Shown here piece by piece: positions 1 through 10,114 of a stretch of 64,000 nucleotides of DNA. Numbering within the stretch: the first letter of the stretch is position 1; each line of letters opens with the position of its first letter. Position numbers and translations under genes: made by a program. The DNA is from Gammaproteobacteria bacterium (GTDB lineage: Bacteria > Pseudomonadota > Gammaproteobacteria > Pseudomonadales > Pseudohongiellaceae), in assembly GCA_030831165.1 (NCBI GenBank), contig JAURLP010000029.1:58140-122139 (forward strand), given 5' to 3'. The notes under the pieces are model-generated. The model was not told the origin of the DNA. It made no database searches and saw nothing but the letters and a program-made list of their open reading frames with translations.

Positions 1-310
1 CTTCCAGGGCCCCTTTAACCAGGTGATAACCAGGGTCGGAAATTAAGGGCGTGCCAGCATCTGAAATCAATGCGATATTAGTCCCAGCTGAAAGCTTATC
101 AACAATATTCTGTACTTTTTTATTTTCATTATGTTCATGCAAGGCCAGCATTGGTGTGGAGATGCCTATATATTGTAATAGCTTTCCACTATGCCGCGTA
201 TCTTCTACTGCTATTAGATCAACTTCTTTAAGTATCTGAATAGCACGCTCACTGATATCGGATAAATTACCTATCGGTGTTGCGACAATATACAAAGTGC
301 CAAGGTTCAT
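1..310 (-). CDS. rsmI: 16S rRNA 2'-O-methyltransferase RsmI, N-terminal part (cut by window edge)
   Basis: Reading the minus strand from the ATG at 310-308 gives a protein beginning [20 protein letters not shown], with VEDTRHSG and [14 protein letters not shown] further on. These are the N-terminal signatures of the SAM-dependent RsmI/YraL family, which methylates the ribose of C1402 in 16S rRNA. About 103 codons are visible; the catalytic C-terminal half lies outside the window. It is divergent from lpoA, the usual gammaproteobacterial arrangement, and the two start codons are about 95 bases apart. Confidence 0.93.
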   Translation of the reverse strand, partial: MNLGTLYIVATPIGNLSDISERAIQILKEVDLIAVEDTRHSGKLLQYIGISTPMLALHEHNENKKVQNIVDKLSAGTNIALISDAGTPLISDPGYHLVKGALE

Positions 311-405
311 TGAACAATTTTAATGTAATTAACAAGAACAATATCTTGCCATAGTAAGTGTTCAGGGTGTTAGCGAGTTTTTTATATTGCGTTATACTGA
401 AGTCT

Positions 406-2259
406 ATGAGATTTATACAATTTTGTTTTTGCTTTTTGGTGACGATATTGCTGGCTTCATGCAGCACTTCGCCTTCGTCTATTCCCAGAACAGTGATTGA
501 AAGTGAAATTCCGGATATTGATGCTGACGGAGTCAGAAGCCCTGAGGAAATCTTGATCTTTAGCTTGCTGCAACAGGCGAATAATTCCACTTCTCCAGAA
601 TTGGAGTACTTTTCACTAGAAGCTGCCAAGATATATATAGGCATAGGCCAGGACCGCCAGGCCTATGAATTACTCACTACCTTAAATACCCGACAGCTTG
701 AGCTTGGCCTGGCGGCAGAAATTTTAATTCTTCGCGCACAGTACCTGATTGAAAATGCCAGACACAGAGAAGCGCTTGATGTACTAACAATAGAACGTTT
801 CGATGCCATTCCACAATTGTCCATTGCGCTACAAAAGCAGCTAAGAATTATGCGAGCGGAATCCTACGAAGCCTTAAACGAAAATGCTGCCGGACTTAGA
901 GAAAGAATCCTGGTAGACCCCTTGCTTAGCGAACAAGAAATAAATGTAAATCATGAAAAGATCTGGCAAAACCTGCTGGCATTACCATTAGAAGAGCTCC
1001 GACGTTTGTCTGAAAACGAAATTGTTTATGCTTTTCAGGGCTGGTATGAACTGGGCATTGTTGGCAAGGCCTATCAATATAATCTGGACCGCCAATTGGT
1101 TGAGCTCAAAAATTGGCAAAATACTTGGATCAGGCATCCTGCCAGTGAGCAGCTGCCATTAACTTTGCAGCTGGTCGAAAGCATGGCAGCTGAAAGACCA
1201 AACCAGATAGCTTTGCTTCTTCCTTTAAATACCAATGCTGGAATCATTATTCGGGATGCCTTCATGAGTGCTTATCTGAATGTGCAATCATTTGGCGGAC
1301 AAGTTCCAGAAGTTCGTTTTTATGACACCAGCACGACGGATAATATCATTGCCTTGCATACTCAGGCTCGCCTCGATGGTGCCGGGATGATTATTGGGCC
1401 CCTGCTTCGACAGCACCTTAGTCAACTACAGCAGGTTCGTAATTTAGGGGTACCTACTTTAGCCTTAAATAATATAGATGGCGCTCAATCCGCATCAAAT
1501 CTCTTGTACCAATTTGCCTTGTCGCCAGAAAGTGAAGCCCGGCAGCTGGCAATTAAAGCCTGGAACGATGGGCATCGTAAGGCTGCAATAATGAGCCCCC
1601 AAGATACAAGCAGCGAAATCTACCAACGTAAAAAAAATAGCTTTATCCAGCAATGGAAAGAATTAGGAGGACAAGTAGTCACTCAGGAATTGTATGGCAC
1701 TAATTACACACAAAGCATCGAAAACCTACTAAATTTAAGTGAAAGTGCCAATCGTAGAGAGCAAATTAGCGATATTATCAATGCCTCTGTTGAATTTTCT
1801 CAGCGTCGTCGTCAGGATGTTGACTTCATTTTTCTCATTGCCGAGCCCCTGGCTGCACGTCAGATTAATCCGAGCCTGGGTTATCTATATGCTGGCGATA
1901 TTCCTGTATACGCAACCCAGGATATTTATTCCGGCTTAAATCGCACTTTGGAAGACGTGGACCTAAACGGTCTTATTTTTGGTGATAGCCCTTGGTTGCT
2001 ATCAGAAGACGATGAATTAAAAGTCGCCGCTCAGCAGCTCTTCCCCCAAAGCAACGCACAAAATTTACGCTTACAGGCATTTGGCATTGATGCTTTCAGG
2101 CTATACCCTCGTATCAGGCAGCTGGAAACTGGTGTAGAAAACGCCTTTGTCGGAGCAACTGGCGTATTAAGTCTTGATACAGACAATCGAATCACCCGGG
2201 CACTTGATTGGGCTCGAATGCAGGATGGTATAGCGCGCCCTATCGACACTGCACAATAA
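406..2259 (+). CDS. lpoA: penicillin-binding protein activator LpoA (outer-membrane lipoprotein)
   Basis: A protein of about 617 residues. I start it at the ATG at 406 because it is followed at once by a lipoprotein signal peptide ending in the lipobox LLASC; a GTG at 358 in the same frame would only add a non-signal extension. The N-terminal third is helical and TPR-like. The rest resembles a periplasmic-binding-protein fold (QIALLLPLN near the domain start, GPLLRQHLSQL later), as in LpoA/YraM, the outer-membrane cofactor that stimulates PBP1A. Position between rsmI and yraN is the classic synteny. Assignment rests on family resemblance and neighbours; start choice is fairly sure. Confidence 0.9.
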   Translation: MRFIQFCFCFLVTILLASCSTSPSSIPRTVIESEIPDIDADGVRSPEEILIFSLLQQANNSTSPELEYFSLEAAKIYIGIGQDRQAYELLTTLNTRQLELGLAAEILILRAQYLIENARHREALDVLTIERFDAIPQLSIALQKQLRIMRAESYEALNENAAGLRERILVDPLLSEQEINVNHEKIWQNLLALPLEELRRLSENEIVYAFQGWYELGIVGKAYQYNLDRQLVELKNWQNTWIRHPASEQLPLTLQLVESMAAERPNQIALLLPLNTNAGIIIRDAFMSAYLNVQSFGGQVPEVRFYDTSTTDNIIALHTQARLDGAGMIIGPLLRQHLSQLQQVRNLGVPTLALNNIDGAQSASNLLYQFALSPESEARQLAIKAWNDGHRKAAIMSPQDTSSEIYQRKKNSFIQQWKELGGQVVTQELYGTNYTQSIENLLNLSESANRREQISDIINASVEFSQRRRQDVDFIFLIAEPLAARQINPSLGYLYAGDIPVYATQDIYSGLNRTLEDVDLNGLIFGDSPWLLSEDDELKVAAQQLFPQSNAQNLRLQAFGIDAFRLYPRIRQLETGVENAFVGATGVLSLDTDNRITRALDWARMQDGIARPIDTAQ

Positions 2260-2293
2260 ACCAAACAGTCTATACTTTAATCAGGGAAGATTA

Positions 2294-2674
2294 ATGTTTT
2301 CCAGAAAACCTTCCAGCCCCAGTCAGCTTAAAGGGCTGTATTATGAAACACAGGCCCTTCAATATTTAAAAAAACAGGGCCTAAAATTTCTCCAAAATAA
2401 TTTTCACTGCCGTTTGGGTGAAATTGATTTAATCATGAGAGATAAAGACACCATTACCTTCATTGAGGTTCGCTTCAGAGAAAATACAGGTTTTGGGGAT
2501 GGGCTGGATTCAGTCAATAGGCACAAACAACATAAACTCATAAAAACTGCCCAATTTTACCTTGTTCAAGAAGGGCTTTATGAGAAAGTTCCTATTCGCT
2601 TCGATGTGATCAGCATTTCTGGTGGAAAATTAAAGCCCGAGCTTTGCTGGGTTAAAAATGCCTTTCAGGCATAA
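2294..2674 (+). CDS. yraN: UPF0102 family protein YraN (predicted endonuclease-fold)
   Basis: A 126-residue protein with the YraN/UPF0102 pattern: G-x-x-x-E-x-x-A near the N-terminus, then FHCRLGEIDLIMRD and ITFIEVRFRE, matching the restriction-endonuclease-like core (E...D...E-x-R/K). The biochemical role of the family is not settled. A GGGAAG element lies just upstream of the ATG. It follows lpoA by 34 bases, likely in the same transcript, as in other gammaproteobacteria. Confidence 0.9.
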   Translation: MFSRKPSSPSQLKGLYYETQALQYLKKQGLKFLQNNFHCRLGEIDLIMRDKDTITFIEVRFRENTGFGDGLDSVNRHKQHKLIKTAQFYLVQEGLYEKVPIRFDVISISGGKLKPELCWVKNAFQA

Positions 2675-2727
2675 TATTAAAAATGCATAGACTAAAATTC
2701 ATCCAGAACCTTTAAAAGGCTGAATAA

Positions 2728-2763
2728 GGAAGCACCAGCATAAGTTGTTATGTTGGCACTTCC
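2728..2763. terminator. long hairpin between convergent yraN and phoH-like gene
   Basis: Arms 2728-2743 and 2748-2763 pair with a four-base loop and one two-base internal mismatch. The hairpin sits exactly between two convergent genes, so a shared transcription end is likely. There is no clear T-run on either side, so intrinsic termination is not certain; it could act mainly as a 3'-end stability structure. Confidence 0.45.
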
Positions 2764-2771
2764 CTTAAAGT

Positions 2772-3587
2772 TCAGGTATCAGTATTTTCATAACGGTCAA
2801 GTACATACCTGACCAGTCCACTTCTTACAGAATCTTCTCGTTCAAATGTGTGCACGTGGACACCTGGCAAACCCCGTAACTTTTGGACTGCATCATCAAG
2901 CCCATTTGGGCCCCTGATATCGCTCTGCATAACGTCTCCATTAATAACGACTTTACAATCTTCTCCAATGCGAGTCAGGAACATTTTCATTTGGGTTGGG
3001 GTTACATTTTGCGCCTCATCAAGAATGACAAAAGTAGAGGCATTAAAGGTCTTGCCACGCATGTAAGCCAATGGGGCACCAACGATACGGCCATGTCGCA
3101 AACAATAATCTACGACACCTTTACCCAGCCTTTCATGCAATATGTCACGGAAAGCATCTATATATACCGAAAATTTATCTTCCAGCTTGCCCGGTAAAAA
3201 TCCCAGTTGTTCTCCAGCTTCTACTGCAGGCCGCGTAAAAATAATTCTATCAATACGACCAGATTCCAAAGCCTGTGCTGCCAGCGCTCCTGCACAATAA
3301 GACTTACCCGTACCTGCAGGACCAATGCCAAAAGTCAGACAATTATTTTTGATGGCATTAATGTATTTTTGCTGGGCGGGGGTTTGAGCTTCTAGTGGAA
3401 GACTACGTTGCTGGGGCTTATAGCTGGTGTTAATTAGACTATTAAGTTCGACGATATTGCTGGGTTCTGCATTACTGCGGCGGCGCTTATAACTTTCTTT
3501 ATTCCTTTTACTTCCCTTGTGCCCACGGTAAGGATGTTCCATTTCACCGCTATATTGAATCGAACGCTTTTGCGATCTCTTTGCCAT
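2772..3587 (-). CDS. PhoH-family P-loop ATPase
   Basis: 271 residues from the ATG at 3587, which has GGAGA at proper spacing; a GTG two codons earlier is less likely. The first 60 residues are basic and look disordered. Then comes a PhoH core: Walker A GIGPAGTGKSY, IIFTRPAVEAGEQLGFLPG, Walker B FVILDEAQN, and TRIGEDCKVVINGDVMQSD. PhoH proteins are ATPases related to the superfamily-1 helicase fold, with suspected roles in RNA metabolism or phosphate stress. It lacks the KH domain and the miaB/ybeY neighbours of the main PhoH (YbeZ) and is inserted in the normally contiguous yraN-diaA pair. Exact function unknown. Confidence 0.85.
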   Translation of the reverse strand: MAKRSQKRSIQYSGEMEHPYRGHKGSKRNKESYKRRRSNAEPSNIVELNSLINTSYKPQQRSLPLEAQTPAQQKYINAIKNNCLTFGIGPAGTGKSYCAGALAAQALESGRIDRIIFTRPAVEAGEQLGFLPGKLEDKFSVYIDAFRDILHERLGKGVVDYCLRHGRIVGAPLAYMRGKTFNASTFVILDEAQNVTPTQMKMFLTRIGEDCKVVINGDVMQSDIRGPNGLDDAVQKLRGLPGVHVHTFEREDSVRSGLVRYVLDRYENTDT

Positions 3588-4445
<858 letters not shown>

Positions 4446-4471
4446 GCCTAAAATTCAAAAGGTTCTATAAC

Positions 4472-5053
4472 ATGTTACATCGAATACTACTTTTTTCTTT
4501 GCTTTGTTCTACACTGGCGATTACAGCCTGCGCTTCCGTCATTAGCACCTTAAATGGCAATGACAGTATCCAGGAGGACCAAGGCAGTCGCTCAACCGGC
4601 TCTCGAATTGATGATGGGGCCATCGAAACCATGATTAAAGTTAATTTAAATGCAGCCGATGATGCCTTGCGAGAATCCAACATAGACGTCGTCAGCTTTA
4701 ATCAGACAGTCCTGTTGGTTGGTCAGGTTCCTAATCAGGAATTAAAAAACTTGGCTACTCGAGTCGCTACAACTAGTAATAGTCGAGTTAAAACAGTTTA
4801 TAACGAACTGGAAGTCGCAGGTGATACTTCCTTCCTTTCTCGAACTAATGACATATGGCTATCAACAAAAATAAAATCAATGATGTTAGTAAATGATGAT
4901 GTGGAAGGACTTCGGACCAAGGTTGTTACAGAGAATGGTGTGGTTTATCTAATGGGCTTGTTAACCCGCGCCGAAGCGGATCAAGCTGTAGATTTGGTTA
5001 GCAAAGCCAGTGGCGTCACCAAAGTAGTTAGAGCTTTCGAATATATCGACTGA
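4472..5053 (+). CDS. dolP: BON-domain outer-membrane lipoprotein DolP (YraP)
   Basis: 193 residues with a lipoprotein signal peptide ending ITAC at about residue 20, followed by two BON domains (about 47-115 and 125-193). Each shows the pattern of a helical lead, V-x-L-x-G and a final VxxVxN/VxRAFEYID strand. DolP is an outer-membrane quality-control lipoprotein that senses anionic phospholipid. It lies 26 bases after diaA, the conserved arrangement. Confidence 0.92.
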   Translation: MLHRILLFSLLCSTLAITACASVISTLNGNDSIQEDQGSRSTGSRIDDGAIETMIKVNLNAADDALRESNIDVVSFNQTVLLVGQVPNQELKNLATRVATTSNSRVKTVYNELEVAGDTSFLSRTNDIWLSTKIKSMMLVNDDVEGLRTKVVTENGVVYLMGLLTRAEADQAVDLVSKASGVTKVVRAFEYID

Positions 5054-5066
5054 TTGTTGATACTCT

Positions 5067-5501
5067 TTATTTAACTACCCGCAATGAGGGCTTGACGCCT
5101 TTCCCAGCATTTCCTTTTTTATTATCAGTTTTACCTGACGACGACCCACTAACACCACTGATTGGTGATGGCGGTTCTGGCATCGGATCATCAGACTCAA
5201 ACATCATACCTTGCCCATTTTCTCTAGCATAAATACTCACTATTGCATTAATTGGGGCATAAACTTTGGTAGGTATTCCACCAAAACGGCCTTCAAATTC
5301 TATAGCCGTATTACTGATGTTGAGGGTTTTGATTGCCTGTGGAGATATATTAAGAACGATCTGATCGTTTTTTACGTAGTCCTGAGGGACTTCAACGCCT
5401 TTGACAAAAGCGTTTACCAGGATATAAGGCGTGAAATTATTATCTAGAATCCATTCATGCAAAGCTCTTATCATATAGGGACGGTGAGACGTCATTGTCA
5501 T
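5067..5501 (-). CDS. sspB: ClpXP protease specificity-enhancing factor SspB
   Basis: 144 residues. The N-terminal substrate-binding domain reads SHRPYMIRALHEWILDNNFTPYI, and the extreme C-terminus GVKPSLRVVK is the ClpX-binding tail typical of SspB, joined by a low-complexity linker. SspB delivers ssrA-tagged proteins and some transcription factors to ClpXP. It follows sspA on the minus strand with a 41-base gap, so the two are probably cotranscribed. GGGGG sits upstream of the ATG. Confidence 0.95.
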   Translation of the reverse strand: MTMTSHRPYMIRALHEWILDNNFTPYILVNAFVKGVEVPQDYVKNDQIVLNISPQAIKTLNISNTAIEFEGRFGGIPTKVYAPINAIVSIYARENGQGMMFESDDPMPEPPSPISGVSGSSSGKTDNKKGNAGKGVKPSLRVVK

Positions 5502-5542
5502 ATTTGTTTACCCCCTTAATAAGAGCATTGCAAAACCTGCAT

Positions 5543-6181
5543 TTACACGCCAGTCATTTCCTTCTCTTGTTCGGACAGGGATTCCCGTACTGACTCTCGT
5601 TCAAACAGGCGCTGGCGATATTCCAGTAAAGCTTTTGTTGCTTTAGTTTCGGGTAGCTTAATACCCAATTCAGGCAAACGCCAGAGGATTGGTAACACAC
5701 AACAATCAACTATAGTGAATTCATCACTCATGAAATAAGGTTTTTCAGCAAATATTGGCGCTATAGAAACCAGATTTTCCCGCAATTCTTTTCGAGCTGC
5801 TTCAAGCTCTTTTTCGGGAGCAGTTTCTGCCTGCAGCATATCAACCAATGAGCACCAGTCCTTTTCAATGCGATGCATCCAAAGTCTGCTTTGTGCGCGA
5901 GCTACCGGATAAACCGGGAATAACGGAGGATGTGGAAAACGTTCATCCAGATACTCCATCATGATGTTTGGCTCATACAAAACCAGATCACGATCAACCA
6001 GTGTTGGCAGGCTGTTATAAGGATTAAGATCAGCTAAGTCTTCTGGTTTGTCATGAATATCAACATCAACAACATCAACTGTAACGCCCTTTTCAGCCAA
6101 AACAATCCTTACACGATGGCTGTATTGGCTGGAACCATCTGAATAAAACAACATTGAAGAGCGTTTAGTTACAACTCCCAT
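5543..6181 (-). CDS. sspA: stringent starvation protein A (GST-fold RNA polymerase-associated protein)
   Basis: 212 residues with an N-terminal thioredoxin-like domain (MLFYSDGSSQYSHRVRIVL, then NSLPTLVDRDLVLYEPNIMMEYLDERFPH) and a helical GST C-terminal domain. SspA lacks the GST catalytic residue and binds sigma70-RNA polymerase under starvation. Placed between the bc1 genes and sspB, as in Pseudomonas. The 27-base gap after the cytochrome gene suggests cotranscription with the respiratory genes. Confidence 0.95.
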   Translation of the reverse strand: MGVVTKRSSMLFYSDGSSQYSHRVRIVLAEKGVTVDVVDVDIHDKPEDLADLNPYNSLPTLVDRDLVLYEPNIMMEYLDERFPHPPLFPVYPVARAQSRLWMHRIEKDWCSLVDMLQAETAPEKELEAARKELRENLVSIAPIFAEKPYFMSDEFTIVDCCVLPILWRLPELGIKLPETKATKALLEYRQRLFERESVRESLSEQEKEMTGV

Positions 6182-6208
6182 ATTAAGCCTCTTAGTTTTT
6201 GAGTTCTG

Positions 6209-8221
6209 TTAATGTTCTATATCTTTCCAGTATTCCCGGCTCAACATGAATACCGGAACAAACAGGAATGCTAAAAATAGGAGGACAAAACCACCTATTC
6301 TTTCACGGTCCAATCTTGAGGGTTCACCCATGTAATAGAGGAAGTTCACAAGGTCGTAAACAACCTCATCAAATTCTTCTTCACTAAGACTGCCGGTACC
6401 AGAAACATGATGCAATTCTTCACAGTGCTCAGGGTCACACGTTTGGTCGCCCTGCAATTCCTGTAAAACATTAGGCATACCAACATTAGCAAAAACTCTG
6501 TTATTAACACCAAAGGGGCGTGATGAATCAAGATAAAACCCTTTTAGATATCCGTATAGCCACTCAGGTTGACGGACTCGAGCAACCAACGACAAATCGG
6601 GGGGAGATACTCCAAACCAGTTCTCTGCAGTAGCTGGCATGGCGCTTACCATCAGGCTGCCGATATCAGTTGCAGGGTTAAAAATAATATTTTCCATCAT
6701 TATATCTTCAGGAATATTCAGATCATCAGCGACACGCTGATAACGCGAGTATTGAGCAGAGTGGCAACCCATGCAGTAATTAACAAAGGTCTGCAAGCCA
6801 GATTGCAGGGAAGCAGTGTCTTCCAGATTCATCTCAACATGTTCAAGCTCAACCTCTGCCTCGGCTGCAACTGCATTTAAGGGAACAACAATAAAAACAG
6901 CCAGAATGGCAAGCACCAGCAGTAATTGCTGCAAGCTGATGAAACGTCCTGTCACTCGTTCTGGAGGAGTAGTCGTTTTCTCAACGCGGGTATACCAAGG
7001 CATCGCCAGAAAATAAGCAAAATAAATCACTGTACATAACTGCGCCAGAGCGGTTCTGGGACCAGTTGCAATTTGAGTTCCCAGTACGCCCAAAATCACA
7101 AAGCTAATGACAAAAGCCAATAATGCTATTCGACTATACATACCCTTGTAGCGCATGGATTTAACAGGACTTCTATCCAGCCAGGGCATGACAAAGAGGA
7201 TGGCGATTGCACCGGCCATAACAACTAGACCCCAGAATTTGGCATCAACACCAAACAATGGATAGGTGACCGCGCGGAGCATTGAGTAAAAGGGCGTGAA
7301 GTACCAGACAGGTGCAATATGCTCGGGTGTTTTCAGATTATTCGCCTGTTCAAAATTCGCATATTCCAGGAAATATCCGCCCATTTCAGGCATGAAGAAA
7401 ATGACAAAGGAAAACACAAAAAGGAAAACAACGATCCCAACCAAATCATGCACTGTGTAATAAGGGTGGAAAGCAATTCCATCTAGAGGAACGCCATTGG
7501 CATCTTTCTTAAGCTTTATTTCAATGCCATCAGGATTATTTGAACCGACTTCATGAAGGGCCAGCAAGTGTAATACCACTAATCCAACCAGAACCAGGGG
7601 CAGCGCAATCACATGCAGAGCAAAGAAACGGTTAAGAGTAGCGCCTGAAATCAGGTAATCACCCTGTATCCACACCATCAAGTCTTCGCCTACAAATGGG
7701 ATGGCGCCGGCTAGAGAGACGATTACATTAGCACCCCAATAAGACATTTGTCCCCAGGGCAGTACATATCCCATAAAGCCTTCCGCCATTAAAATGAGAT
7801 AGATAGTCATGCCAAAAATCCAAATCAACTCTCTGGGTTTTTGGTATGAGCCGTACATCAGGCCGCGAAACATGTGCAAATAAACAACCACGAAAAATGC
7901 GGAGGCACCAGTGGAATGTAGATAACGTAAAATCCAGCCATAGTCCACATCCCGCATAATATATTCAACAGATGCAAAGGCTGCAGCCGAACTCGGAACA
8001 TAGTTCATTGTTAACCAGATGCCAGTCAGCAATTGATTAACCAGAACAACCAGGGAAAGCACTCCAAATATGTACCAGAAATTAAAATTCTTCGGCGCAT
8101 AATATTTTGACATATGCTTTTCAAACGCCTGTGTCACAGGCAGGCGGGCATCAATCCAGGCCATAAAACCATTTTTCTTGACCGGACTTACCTCAGTAGA
8201 GTTTGTCATTTGATCACTCAT
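6209..8221 (-). CDS. petB: cytochrome b-cytochrome c1 fusion polyprotein of the bc1 complex
   Basis: One uninterrupted frame of 670 residues covers both redox subunits. Residues 1-410 are cytochrome b: candidate haem ligands H102/H116 and H203/H218 and the Qo motif PVWY at 304-307. After a short linker, residues 427-453 form a hydrophobic segment ending NAVAA, a good signal-peptidase site. Then comes cytochrome c1 with CMGCH (483-487), a likely axial-Met motif GMPNV, and a C-terminal anchor helix near 642-661. Most gammaproteobacteria have separate petB and petC. Fused fbcH genes whose product is cleaved after export are known from Bradyrhizobium. It overlaps the Rieske gene by one base (TAATG). 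Confidence 0.93.
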   Translation of the reverse strand: MSDQMTNSTEVSPVKKNGFMAWIDARLPVTQAFEKHMSKYYAPKNFNFWYIFGVLSLVVLVNQLLTGIWLTMNYVPSSAAAFASVEYIMRDVDYGWILRYLHSTGASAFFVVVYLHMFRGLMYGSYQKPRELIWIFGMTIYLILMAEGFMGYVLPWGQMSYWGANVIVSLAGAIPFVGEDLMVWIQGDYLISGATLNRFFALHVIALPLVLVGLVVLHLLALHEVGSNNPDGIEIKLKKDANGVPLDGIAFHPYYTVHDLVGIVVFLFVFSFVIFFMPEMGGYFLEYANFEQANNLKTPEHIAPVWYFTPFYSMLRAVTYPLFGVDAKFWGLVVMAGAIAILFVMPWLDRSPVKSMRYKGMYSRIALLAFVISFVILGVLGTQIATGPRTALAQLCTVIYFAYFLAMPWYTRVEKTTTPPERVTGRFISLQQLLLVLAILAVFIVVPLNAVAAEAEVELEHVEMNLEDTASLQSGLQTFVNYCMGCHSAQYSRYQRVADDLNIPEDIMMENIIFNPATDIGSLMVSAMPATAENWFGVSPPDLSLVARVRQPEWLYGYLKGFYLDSSRPFGVNNRVFANVGMPNVLQELQGDQTCDPEHCEELHHVSGTGSLSEEEFDEVVYDLVNFLYYMGEPSRLDRERIGGFVLLFLAFLFVPVFMLSREYWKDIEH

Positions 8222-8820
8222 TATGAATTCCCCCCGTCTACACCGATTACAATGACGTTGTCAGTCTCATAAGAGTGGGGAGGAACAACTAGGTTAGCCG
8301 GAGCAGGCACACCAGTGTAGACGCGGCCTGCCAGATCAAACATTGATCCATGGCAAGGGCAGAAAAAGCCTCCTTTCCAGTTAGGATCGTATTCCTGAGG
8401 ACTAACTTCAGTATTAATTCGCGGTGAACAACCCAGATGTGTGCAAAGGCCAACATAAATACCAACCTCTGGCCTAATAGAGCGAAAGGCATTTTGTGCA
8501 TAACCCGGTTGCTGGTCTCTTTCTGATTCCGGATCAGAAAGGTGATCAGTAAAATTTTCAAGGTTATTCAGTGCTTCTTCATCCCTGCGTAACACAAAAA
8601 TTGGCTGGCCACGCCAGGCAGGTATTGGGCCTAATAATTCACCTGGCTCTAGCCTGCTGATATCGATAGTGATTGGAGCACCTGCTGCAAGTGCTCTAGC
8701 ACTAGGGTTCCAAGATCCTACAAAAGGTACAGCAGCTCCGACGACTCCGGCCGCTCCGACAACTGATGTACTTCCAATTAAAAAACGCCTGCGATTATTG
8801 CTCTTAGAACCGCCATTCAC
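8221..8820 (-). CDS. petA: ubiquinol-cytochrome c reductase Rieske iron-sulfur subunit
   Basis: 199 residues. The N-terminus carries a Tat-type motif, RRRFLIGS, before a hydrophobic anchor. The C-terminal half has the Rieske cluster boxes CTHLGC and CPCHGSMFD. This subunit passes one electron from quinol to cytochrome c1. It is first in the bc1 operon; its stop codon overlaps the start of the cytochrome b-c1 gene, so translation is probably coupled. Confidence 0.96.
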   Translation of the reverse strand: MNGGSKSNNRRRFLIGSTSVVGAAGVVGAAVPFVGSWNPSARALAAGAPITIDISRLEPGELLGPIPAWRGQPIFVLRRDEEALNNLENFTDHLSDPESERDQQPGYAQNAFRSIRPEVGIYVGLCTHLGCSPRINTEVSPQEYDPNWKGGFFCPCHGSMFDLAGRVYTGVPAPANLVVPPHSYETDNVIVIGVDGGNS

Positions 8821-8970
8821 AATGAAACTCTCCTATTGGAAACGCTTGAAAGGGTATAAAGACGCCACCAACAAGGCAGGGTCGAAAACTGCGCGAATGC
8901 TACTAAAAAACACCTGTTTTTTCAAGGTGAAATCACATGCTTTATGAAATTATTAAGCTTTTACTTGCAA

Positions 8971-9004
8971 AAAAAAACGCCGAAACATGAGGAGTTTCGG
9001 CGTT
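8971..9004 (-). terminator. intrinsic terminator after rpsI
   Basis: An 11-bp perfect stem (8976-8986 with 8994-9004) and a 7-base loop are followed on the minus strand by a T-run, seen on the plus strand as the A-run at 8971-8977. It lies 22 bases after the rpsI stop and insulates the ribosomal operon from petA. Confidence 0.85.
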
Positions 9005-9025
9005 TTAAGAAAACCAAAATAAATA

Positions 9026-9418
9026 TTAACGTTTTGAGAATTGAGGTCTCTTACGAGCTTTTCTTAATCCAACCTTTTTACGTTCAACTTCACGAGAATC
9101 TCTAGTAACAAAACCGGCTTTACGCAAGGGGGTACGATTTTCCTCATCATATTGCATCAAAGCACGAGTAATACCGTGTCGTATCGCACCAGCCTGACCA
9201 AAACTGCCACCACCGACAACACTGACATTTACATCAAACTTATCAGACACCTCTAGGAGCTCCAGCGGCTGACGTACAATCATGCGAGCTACTTCACGCC
9301 CAAAATAGGAGTCCAGGCTTCTTTTATTAACAGAGATATTGCCGCTACCTGGCGTTAAAAAAACTCGAGCTGTCGAAGTTTTTCGACGTCCAGTACCGTA
9401 ATATTGTGTATCAGCCAT
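9026..9418 (-). CDS. rpsI: 30S ribosomal protein S9 (uS9)
   Basis: 130 residues, starting [17 protein letters not shown] after the initial residues and ending RKRPQFSKR, both diagnostic of bacterial S9, whose C-terminal tail reaches the P-site tRNA. It lies 11 bases after rplM, the universal L13-S9 operon. Confidence 0.98.
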   Translation of the reverse strand: MADTQYYGTGRRKTSTARVFLTPGSGNISVNKRSLDSYFGREVARMIVRQPLELLEVSDKFDVNVSVVGGGSFGQAGAIRHGITRALMQYDEENRTPLRKAGFVTRDSREVERKKVGLRKARKRPQFSKR

Positions 9419-9429
9419 ACTTTATTTAC

Positions 9430-9861
9430 CTATTGTAAATTCAATTGAGCAGGTTGCTGAGCAGTATGAGGATGCTCAGTACCAGCATAAACTTTTAATT
9501 TCCGAAACATTTCTCTACCTAAAGAGGTATTCGGCAACATCCCTTTAACTGCCAGACGAATAACTTCTTCTGGGCTCTTTTCAATCATTTCATTAAAAGT
9601 GCGAGTTTTTAAACCGCCTGGATAAGCAGAATGGCGATAGTACTTCTTATCGGCCGCCTTGTTGCCAGTAACTTTGACTTTTTCAGCATTCACAACAACG
9701 ATATAGTCTCCGGTATCAACATGTGCCGTGTACTCGGCTTTATGCTTGCCGCGCAGTCTATGTGCGATCTCTGCTGACATACGACCTAATGTCAGTCCTT
9801 CGGCATCAATTAGCACCCAGTCATTCTGTGCAGTTTCTTTATTTGCTGAAATAGTTCTCAT
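9430..9861 (-). CDS. rplM: 50S ribosomal protein L13 (uL13)
   Basis: 143 residues with [34 protein letters not shown] and [19 protein letters not shown], the L13 signatures. First gene of the rplM-rpsI operon. The 250-base gap upstream to zapE should hold its promoter; I saw no clear consensus boxes there. Confidence 0.98.
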   Translation of the reverse strand: MRTISANKETAQNDWVLIDAEGLTLGRMSAEIAHRLRGKHKAEYTAHVDTGDYIVVVNAEKVKVTGNKAADKKYYRHSAYPGGLKTRTFNEMIEKSPEEVIRLAVKGMLPNTSLGREMFRKLKVYAGTEHPHTAQQPAQLNLQ

Positions 9862-10114
9862 TATTTTATCTACTTGTGTTTCTGGCTATTCAATTCTGAT
9901 TTTGGGCTCTAATCGTGCAAAGCCGCAAACGGAGCGCGAATTCTACAGATGGTGCACTGGATATTCAAGGGTTCTTAAGTGTTTTTATCGAATAATCAAA
10001 AGCATCTTAAAAGAACATTAAAATCAGTGAGTTGGAGGGCAAAATAAAGCCGACTTTAATTGAAGGTAAAAATAGGTATTAAAGCTCAATTTGGCGAATA
10101 GAATAGCTGCGGTT

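Noticed and set aside
370..398. TATACT at 393-398 as a lpoA promoter
   Set aside because: The upstream -35 match is poor and the box lies only eight bases before the chosen start, which would make a leaderless mRNA.
6209..8221. Suspicion that the b-c1 fusion is an assembly artefact
   Set aside because: Frame, signal-anchor at the junction and both domains are intact and full length; known precedent exists. Kept as a finding, with read verification suggested.
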